Assembly (NCBI GenBank): GCA_022573605.1
Contig: JACZTQ010000196.1
Coordinates: 1 to 6,233, forward strand
DNA length: 6,233 nt
DNA from: Pseudomonadota bacterium
GTDB taxonomy: Bacteria > Pseudomonadota > Alphaproteobacteria > Rhodobacterales > Rhodobacteraceae
Reading direction: 5' to 3'
Made by a program: the position numbers and the translations under genes. Positions 1-4,486 of this stretch are shown in pieces (position 1 is the first letter of the stretch; each line of letters opens with the position of its first letter). The notes under the pieces were generated by a model that made no database searches, was not told where the DNA came from, and saw only the letters and a program-made list of their open reading frames with translations.

Positions 1-23
1 TCTGGATCGGGTTGGGTATCTGA
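1..23 (+). CDS. Possible 3' end of a gene entering from the left (very tentative)
   Basis: Reading the plus strand from base 3 gives Trp-Ile-Gly-Leu-Gly-Ile followed by TGA at 21-23, which resembles the hydrophobic end of a membrane protein. A plus-strand gene here would converge on the lipoprotein gene that ends at 161, leaving an ordinary gap. Only six codons are visible and no family can be recognised, so chance is a real explanation. Sequence to the left of the window would settle it. Confidence 0.18.
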
Positions 24-160
24 GGGCGGTTCCCTACCCCCGCCGCCCGGGCGAGGCGCGTGGCGGCGTGGAGGGGGTGGGGGTGGGGCCTGCCCGCGCT
101 TCCCGAGGGGCGCAAAACTTGGGGGGCACGCTCCCCGCAACTCGGCGGGACGGCTTGCCC
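24..160. other. GC-rich intergenic gap downstream of the lipoprotein gene
   Basis: No convincing gene starts here on either strand. The plus strand has a guanine-rich tract (73-88: runs of five, five and four G separated by single T). There is a 7-bp inverted repeat, CGCCGCC at 41-47 with GGCGGCG at 62-68. A short GGGG/CCCC stem at 123-136, read on the minus strand, is followed by only four U (114-117), so it would be at best a weak terminator for the minus-strand operon. None of these is strong enough to call as a functional site. Confidence 0.4.
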
Positions 161-1117
161 TTACCCCGGCCGCCGGGGCGCATAGGGGGCGGCGATGGGA
201 TCGGGCTCGGGGGGCACGAAACCGGCGCTGGCGACCCGCTGGCGAGGCATCGGCGCCCGCACCGGGTCGGCCTGGTCCGGGACCGCCGCCGGGCGCGCGG
301 CGCGGACCACGGTCAATCCCCCCTGCCCCTCCTCCGAGGCGAGGCTCGCCGCCATCTGGCGGGCGATCTCATCCTCCTCCAGGTTGACCCGCAGGCCGTT
401 GGCCTGGCGCAGCCGGGTCATCTGCTGGGCCAGGAAACCCATCATCGCGTCCTCGGCCATCGGCCGGTCGCTGAAGCTGCTGACGGTGGTCAGCACCAAG
501 CGCCCGTTGATATTGATGAAGGCGCGCCAGAAGCGCGGCGCCAGGATCGATGCCGCGTCCCCCGCCGGCTCCTCGATCAGCACATAGATTGCCCCGCCGA
601 TCCGCCTTGTGGCGGTGATCGCGCCCGGCGCCGCGCTGTTGCCGCGGCCGAGCAGCTTCAGACCGGCCGGGGTGCCGAGCAGATCCTCGAAGGCGTCGAG
701 CGCACCCGTCTCCCAGCCGTAGGCGGGCTCGCCGGAGACCGACACGGTCAGGATACCCGGAAACGCGCGCGGCAAGGCGATCTCCACCGCGCGGCCGGCG
801 ACGGCACCGTTCTCCACCTCCGCCCGATGGTCCCGCATGCACTCGGCGATCAGGGCGAAGGCGGCGTGCTTGGTCACCGCGATCGAGCCCTCGTCAAGGC
901 AATAGCCCTCGGGCGGCTCGACCACGACGCGCTGGCCGCGGGCGATGAAGACGGCGCGCCCGGCGCTGGCCTCGATCACCGCGAAACCACTCTCGGCGCG
1001 CTGGCGCGTGAGTTCGGCGTCGCGCGCGTCCACCCCCGGAGTCTCGCACCCCGACAGCACCATCGCCGCAAGCGCGCCTGCCAGCAGCCAGGAGCGGCGC
1101 TGACCGGGCCGCCTCAT
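161..1117 (-). CDS. Putative lipoprotein of unknown function, downstream of ilvD
   Basis: The protein has 318 residues and belongs to no family I recognise. The N-terminus is a lipoprotein signal peptide: basic residues (RRPGQRR), a hydrophobic stretch at about 10-22, and the lipobox Leu-Ser-Gly-Cys with Cys24 as the predicted lipidated residue. The mature protein should therefore be anchored to a membrane on the periplasmic side. Residues about 40-270 look like a folded domain with alternating strands and helices; Cys73 and Cys93 could form a disulfide. The last 40 residues are proline-rich and probably disordered. The ATG at 1117 is chosen because GGGGAGAG lies about 6 bases upstream and the signal peptide begins there. 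An in-frame ATG at 1180 would overlap ilvD and put 21 polar residues before the signal peptide. Only 28 bases separate this start from the ilvD stop, so co-transcription with ilvD is likely. Function cannot be inferred from what is visible. Confidence 0.85.
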   Translation of the reverse strand: MRRPGQRRSWLLAGALAAMVLSGCETPGVDARDAELTRQRAESGFAVIEASAGRAVFIARGQRVVVEPPEGYCLDEGSIAVTKHAAFALIAECMRDHRAEVENGAVAGRAVEIALPRAFPGILTVSVSGEPAYGWETGALDAFEDLLGTPAGLKLLGRGNSAAPGAITATRRIGGAIYVLIEEPAGDAASILAPRFWRAFININGRLVLTTVSSFSDRPMAEDAMMGFLAQQMTRLRQANGLRVNLEEDEIARQMAASLASEEGQGGLTVVRAARPAAVPDQADPVRAPMPRQRVASAGFVPPEPDPIAAPYAPRRPG

Positions 1118-1145
1118 CCGCGTCTCTCCCCCCGGGACGCCATGC

Positions 1146-2873
1146 TCAGAGATCGGCATAGACGTGGCGCTCGCCCGCATGGCCCGGATGGGTGACCGCG
1201 CCGTCCTTGGTCGAGCCCACCAGCTGGGCGTATTTCCACAGCGCGCCGGAGCCGTAGATGGTCTCGCGCGGGCCGGCCCAGGCCTTTCGCCGTTGGCGCA
1301 GTTCCTCGGCGCTCAGCTTGACCTCGAGCGTGCCCTTGATGGCGTCGATGGCGATGATGTCGCCGTCGCGGATCAGCGCGATCGGCCCGCCGAGCGCCGC
1401 CTCCGGCCCGACATGGCCGACGCAGAAGCCCCGGGTGGCGCCGGAGAAGCGGCCATCGGTGATCAGCGCCACCTTGCCGCCCATGCCCTGGCCCGAGAGC
1501 GCCGCCGTGGTCGACAGCATCTCGCGCATGCCGGGGCCGCCCTTGGGCCCCTCGTTGCGGATCACCAGCACCTCGCCCGCCTGGTAGTCGCGGCTCCGGA
1601 CCGCCGCGAAGGCCTCCTCCTCGTTCTCGAACACCCGCGCCGGCCCCTCGAATACCTGAGTCTTCATGCCCGCCACCTTCACGATGGCGCCCTCCGGGGC
1701 CAGGTTGCCCTTCAGCCCGACGACGCCGCCGGTGGCGCTGAGCGGGGTCTCGACCGGATGGATCACCCGGCCATCGGCGGCGCCCTCGATCCCGGCCAGG
1801 TTCTCGGCCATGGTCCGGCCGGTCACCGTCATGCAGTCGCCGTGCAGCAGCCCGGCGCGCAGCAACTCCTTCAGCACCACCGGCACGCCGCCGGCCTCGT
1901 AGAGGTCCTTGGCGACGTATTTGCCGCCCGGCTTGAGATCGACGAAATAGGGCGTCGAGCGGAAGATCTCGCACACATCCATCAGGTCGAAGGCGATCCC
2001 CGCCTCATGGGCGAGGGCCGGCAGGTGCAGCCCGGCATTGGTCGAGCCGCCGGTGCAGGCGACGATGCGGGCGGCGTTCTCCAGGCTCTCGCGGGTGACG
2101 ATGTCGCGGGCCCGGATGCCGCGCGCGATCAGGTTCATCACCGCCCGGCCGCTGGCCTCGGCATACCGGTCGCGGCTCTCGTAGGGCGCCGGGGCGCCCG
2201 AGGAGTTGGGCAGCGCCAGGCCGATCGCCTCGCTGACGCAGGCCATGGTGTTGGCGGTGAACTGGCCGCCGCAGGCCCCCGCCGAGGGGCAGGCCACCGC
2301 CTCCAGCCGCGCCAGCGCGGCGCTCGAGAGCTTGCCCGCCTGGTGCTCGCCGACGGCCTCGAACACGTCCTGCACGGTCACGTCGCGGCCCTCGAAGCGC
2401 CCGGGCAGGATCGAGCCGCCATAGAGGAACACCGACGGCACGTTGAGCCGCACCATCGCCATCATCATGCCCGGCAGCGACTTGTCGCAGCCCGCCACCC
2501 CGACCAGCGCGTCATAGGCATGGCCGCGCATGGTCAGCTCGACCGAATCGGCGATCACCTCGCGCGAGGCCAGCGACGATTTCATGCCCTCGTGGCCCAT
2601 GGCGATGCCGTCGGTCACCGTGATGGTGGTGAACTCGCGCGGGGTGCCGTGCCCCTCCTTGACACCCAGTTTCACCGCCTGGGCCTGCCGGCTCAGCGCG
2701 ATGTTGCAGGGCGCGGCCTCGTTCCAGCAGGTGGCGACGCCGATGAAGGGACGATGGATCTCCTCGTCGCTCAGGCCCATGGCGTAGAAAAACGACCGGT
2801 GCGGCGCCCGCTCGGGGCCCTCGGTCACATGGCGGCTGACGAGTTTCGATTTGTCGAAGGTCTTCGCGTCCAT
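1146..2873 (-). CDS. ilvD: Dihydroxy-acid dehydratase (EC 4.2.1.9)
   Basis: This 575-residue enzyme dehydrates 2,3-dihydroxyisovalerate and 2,3-dihydroxy-3-methylvalerate to the keto acids that precede valine, leucine and isoleucine; it acts in the cytoplasm. Both IlvD/EDD signatures are present: CDKSLPGM at 129-136 and ITDGRFSGAT at 471-480, where Ser477 matches the proposed catalytic serine. Cys56, Cys129 and Cys201 have the spacing of the three ligands in [2Fe-2S]-type members; Asp88, Asp130 and Lys131 fit the Mg site including the carbamylated lysine. The length is full for this class. The ATG at 2873 is chosen because GGGAGG (2884-2889 on the complement) lies 10 bases upstream and the family N-terminus begins there. 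An in-frame ATG at 2912 lacks a ribosome binding site and would add a Gly/Arg-rich stretch. Fe-S dependence makes the enzyme oxygen-sensitive as a family property. The lipoprotein gene follows after 28 bases. Confidence 0.97.
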   Translation of the reverse strand: MDAKTFDKSKLVSRHVTEGPERAPHRSFFYAMGLSDEEIHRPFIGVATCWNEAAPCNIALSRQAQAVKLGVKEGHGTPREFTTITVTDGIAMGHEGMKSSLASREVIADSVELTMRGHAYDALVGVAGCDKSLPGMMMAMVRLNVPSVFLYGGSILPGRFEGRDVTVQDVFEAVGEHQAGKLSSAALARLEAVACPSAGACGGQFTANTMACVSEAIGLALPNSSGAPAPYESRDRYAEASGRAVMNLIARGIRARDIVTRESLENAARIVACTGGSTNAGLHLPALAHEAGIAFDLMDVCEIFRSTPYFVDLKPGGKYVAKDLYEAGGVPVVLKELLRAGLLHGDCMTVTGRTMAENLAGIEGAADGRVIHPVETPLSATGGVVGLKGNLAPEGAIVKVAGMKTQVFEGPARVFENEEEAFAAVRSRDYQAGEVLVIRNEGPKGGPGMREMLSTTAALSGQGMGGKVALITDGRFSGATRGFCVGHVGPEAALGGPIALIRDGDIIAIDAIKGTLEVKLSAEELRQRRKAWAGPRETIYGSGALWKYAQLVGSTKDGAVTHPGHAGERHVYADL

Positions 2874-3021
2874 GCCTTGTCCGCCTCCCGCGGAGCGTCT
2901 GTGGTGAATCATCTTGGGGCAAACCCTAACGGCGGGTCCGGGGGGTTTCCAGCGGTTATCAGGCCCGCTCCCGCCTACCGGAAGCCGAAAAATGCCGGGG
3001 GGGACCGGAATCCGGGCCGGA

Positions 3022-3035
3022 TTGATCGGGATCAA
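3022..3035. promoter_or_regulatory. FNR/FnrL/Anr-type binding site
   Basis: TTGAT-CGGG-ATCAA is an exact match to the TTGAT-N4-ATCAA consensus of FNR-family oxygen regulators (FNR, FnrL, Anr); the arms are perfectly palindromic. Its centre is at 3028.5. If it acts as a class II site (centre at -41.5), transcription would start near 3070, leaving a leader of about 17 bases that still contains the Shine-Dalgarno sequence. The matching -10 region, TGGAGT at 3058-3063, is weak, as is usual for activator-dependent promoters. The related CRP/FNR-family nitric oxide regulators (Dnr/NnrR) recognise similar sequences and remain possible. A role for ilvD, whose start codon lies 149 bases from the box, is less likely. 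Confidence 0.75.
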
Positions 3036-3072
3036 GGCATCCGCTACCGCATCGGGGTGGAGTCGGAGCCTG

Positions 3073-3080
3073 AAAGGAGG
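3073..3080 (+). promoter_or_regulatory. Strong Shine-Dalgarno sequence of the small gene
   Basis: AAAGGAGG lies 6 bases before the ATG at 3087, close to the ideal complement of the 16S rRNA 3' end. It is the strongest ribosome binding site in the window and is the main reason to accept such a short gene as real. Confidence 0.85.
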
Positions 3081-3086
3081 CCTGCC

Positions 3087-3290
3087 ATGAGCAAGCACCC
3101 GATCGACCACGACCGCGCCCGTGACGATGCCAAGGTGGCCAGGCAATACAGCCGGATCGAACGCGAACAAGCCGACGGCCTGACCGATCCCGGGGTCCGG
3201 GCGATGACCAGGGCCGCACACGAGACCGAGGCCCCGGATGCCCGCCTGAGAGCGTTTCTCAAGTTCGACCGCGAACGGGATGATTCATAA
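3087..3290 (+). CDS. Small hydrophilic protein of unknown function (67 aa)
   Basis: The product is a 67-residue soluble protein with no signal peptide, membrane segment or cysteine. It is dominated by charged residues (many Arg, Asp and Glu) and looks mainly helical, with a likely helix at about 10-30 and another at about 50-64. I recognise no family. The start is well supported: ATG at 3087 preceded by AAAGGAGG. An exact FNR-type box centred about 58 bases upstream suggests induction, or less likely repression, when oxygen is low. A longer open frame running back into ilvD on the opposite strand is a GC-driven shadow and is not used. The next gene, the CPBP protease, lies about 100 bases downstream on the same strand, possibly behind its own promoter, so an operon is uncertain. 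It could be a stress or anaerobic accessory protein, but nothing in the sequence identifies its role. Confidence 0.78.
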   Translation: MSKHPIDHDRARDDAKVARQYSRIEREQADGLTDPGVRAMTRAAHETEAPDARLRAFLKFDRERDDS

Positions 3291-3304
3291 GGGCTTGTGC
3301 CCTT
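3289..3304 (+). terminator. Short hairpin at the end of the small gene (weak terminator candidate)
   Basis: AAGGGC-TTGT-GCCCTT forms a perfect 6-bp stem with a 4-base loop, overlapping the TAA stop codon. No run of T follows (CCGCGG comes next), so intrinsic termination would be inefficient. It may instead protect the mRNA 3' end or attenuate read-through into the protease gene. Confidence 0.35.
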
Positions 3305-3322
3305 CCGCGGCAATGACATAAA
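3295..3322 (+). promoter_or_regulatory. Possible promoter of the CPBP protease gene
   Basis: TTGTGC (3295-3300) and CATAAA (3317-3322) are separated by 16 bases and match the sigma-70 -35 and -10 consensus at three and four of six positions. The start point would be near 3329, leaving a leader of about 60 bases before the preferred start codon. The -35 part overlaps the hairpin at 3289-3304. The match is moderate, in sequence where chance matches are fairly rare because of the high GC. Confidence 0.3.
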
Positions 3323-3387
3323 GTGGCCATGGCCGGAGCGGATGATGCCGCCCGGTGACCGCTGTCTTGCGCCGATGGAGCCTGGCT

Positions 3388-4299
3388 TTGACGACTCCTC
3401 TCGAATTCTATGCCGCGGCTGGCTCGGCGCGCCCCGGATTGTGGCGCCTGTTCGTCGGGATTGTCCTGGTGGTGATCGGCTGGCTCGGCTGGACCATCGT
3501 GATGATGGCCGGCTTCGTGCTCTTCAAGCTGGCCGGCGGTCTGGGCGTCAAGGAGGCGCTGAGCGCGCTGAGCGCTTTCCTCGAGACCCCCAGCCCGGCT
3601 TCGGTGATCTTCCAGCTTGCCACCTTCATCGGGGTCTGGCCGGCGATCTGGGCGGTGCGGGAGTATCTGCACGACCAGCCCTTCGGCACCCTGTTCTCGC
3701 CCGAGGGGCGGATGCGCTGGGGCGATTTCGGCCGCGGGGCGCTGCTGGCGGCGGGGTTCTGGGTCATTTCCATGGCGGTCGGCCTCGCGGTCGTCGGCAC
3801 GCCGACGCGGACCGACCTGCCGCTGAGCGTCTGGGCCATGGCGTTGGCGCCGCTGGCGGTGGTGGTGTTCTTGCAGGCTTCGGCCGAGGAGCTGATCTTC
3901 CGCGGCTATATCCTGCAACAGCTTGCCGCGCGCTACCGCAGCCCGCTGATCTGGGCGGCGCTGCCGGCCTTCCTGTTCGGACTGGCGCATTACTCCAGCG
4001 GCGCCGAGCTGGGGATCGGCTGGCACTATGTGGCGGTGACGCTGCTGTTCGGGCTGGCGGCGGCGGCGCTGGTCTGGCGCACCGGCAGCATCGCGGCGGC
4101 GATGGGGCTGCACACCGGCATGAACCTGTTCTCGCTGTCGACCGTCGGGCTGGGAGAGATCATCGGGGGAACCCAGTTGTTCCTCTACGACGCCTCGGAC
4201 GCAGAGCTTCTGTTCGTCGTCGATGGGGTATCGACGCTGGCGGTCCTGCTGTTCGTGCTGTCGCCGCTGTGCCCGATCCGGGCCCGGGCGCTGGCGTAG
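3388..4299 (+). CDS. CPBP family intramembrane glutamic/metalloprotease
   Basis: This 303-residue polytopic membrane protein has about eight hydrophobic segments (roughly 20-46, 73-91, 113-137, 147-164, 186-204, 212-230, 232-256 and 274-295). It carries all three CPBP (Rce1/CAAX protease-like, formerly Abi) motifs: EELIFRG at 167-173 with the Glu pair and Arg172, FxxxH ending in His201, and HTGMN with His242 and Asn246. Family members cleave substrates within the membrane; bacterial ones act in bacteriocin maturation or immunity, but most have no known substrate. The TTG start at 3388 is preferred because GGAG lies 7 bases upstream and the N-terminus (MTTPLEF...) then resembles what I recall of related proteins. 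A GTG at 3355 in the same frame, adding 11 residues, has no good ribosome binding site but is possible. It converges with the ligase-carrier-thioesterase gene; no bacteriocin precursor is visible nearby. Confidence 0.9.
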   Translation: MTTPLEFYAAAGSARPGLWRLFVGIVLVVIGWLGWTIVMMAGFVLFKLAGGLGVKEALSALSAFLETPSPASVIFQLATFIGVWPAIWAVREYLHDQPFGTLFSPEGRMRWGDFGRGALLAAGFWVISMAVGLAVVGTPTRTDLPLSVWAMALAPLAVVVFLQASAEELIFRGYILQQLAARYRSPLIWAALPAFLFGLAHYSSGAELGIGWHYVAVTLLFGLAAAALVWRTGSIAAAMGLHTGMNLFSLSTVGLGEIIGGTQLFLYDASDAELLFVVDGVSTLAVLLFVLSPLCPIRARALA

Positions 4300-4309
4300 A
4301 GCGGGTTAT

Positions 4310-4459
4310 AAAGATCACCGATAAGGACCCATAGAGATCGCGCCGGCGGCCCGTCGGAGGGCGTCGGAAAGCTTTGACGATGGGCCGCATCGCCACAGCG
4401 TGCGCTCCTGGCCGAAAACCTTGGCAAGCCGTCTCTATGGGTCATTATCAGCGATCCTT
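4310..4459. repeat. Imperfect palindromic element with 28-bp inverted repeats (MITE-like)
   Basis: Arms at 4310-4337 and 4432-4459 are inverted copies, matching at 24 of 28 positions, including 12 in a row (GACCCATAGAGA at 4326-4337 against TCTCTATGGGTC at 4432-4443). Between them are 94 bases, and in the middle is a perfect 5-bp stem, CGATG/CATCG at 4378-4382 and 4388-4392, whose centre (4385) nearly coincides with that of the long arms (4384.5). The whole element is therefore one large imperfect palindrome filling the gap between two convergent genes. It could be a miniature inverted-repeat transposable element, an insertion-sequence remnant, or an extragenic palindromic repeat also serving as a bidirectional terminator. 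I see no clear target-site duplication and no transposase. Confidence 0.6.
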
Positions 4460-4486
4460 GGTATCAGGCGCTGCGCGTTCCGTGCG

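Larger units (their letters stand above)
2874..3086. other. Divergent intergenic region between ilvD and the small gene
   Basis: This gap of 213 bases must hold the promoters for ilvD (leftward) and the small gene (rightward). On the right side it carries the FNR-type palindrome and a strong ribosome binding site, listed separately. On the ilvD side the only candidate I found is a poor -10-like GATAAC (2957-2962, complement) without a good -35, so I do not call an ilvD promoter. An AAACCC/GGGTTT inverted repeat (2921-2926 and 2943-2948) lies in the presumed ilvD leader, but there is no leader peptide rich in branched-chain codons, so attenuation is not supported. Confidence 0.6.

Noticed and set aside
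2921..2948. AAACCC/GGGTTT inverted repeat as an attenuator of ilvD
   Set aside because: The stem is only 6 bp with a 16-base loop, no T run follows, and no leader peptide with clustered Ile, Val or Leu codons is present.
2874..3221. N-terminal extension of ilvD by 116 codons
   Set aside because: It crosses the intergenic region and overlaps the small gene, lacks family similarity, and the family N-terminus with a ribosome binding site begins at 2873.
1164..3290. Very long plus-strand open frame (708 codons) covering the ilvD region and ending with the small gene
   Set aside because: It is antisense to a clear ilvD and its product is low-complexity and rich in Arg, Ala, Gly and His, typical of an antisense frame over GC-rich coding DNA. 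Only the last 67 codons have their own ribosome binding site and promoter signal.
3289..3304. Strong Rho-independent terminator after the small gene
   Set aside because: The hairpin is real but lacks the following T run, so it is listed only as a weak candidate.
4287..4473. GGCGCTG at 4287-4293 and 4467-4473 as a target-site duplication of the palindromic element
   Set aside because: The copies lie at unequal distances from the arms (16 and 7 bases), and the left one is inside the protease gene; a 7-mer of this kind is common in GC-rich DNA.
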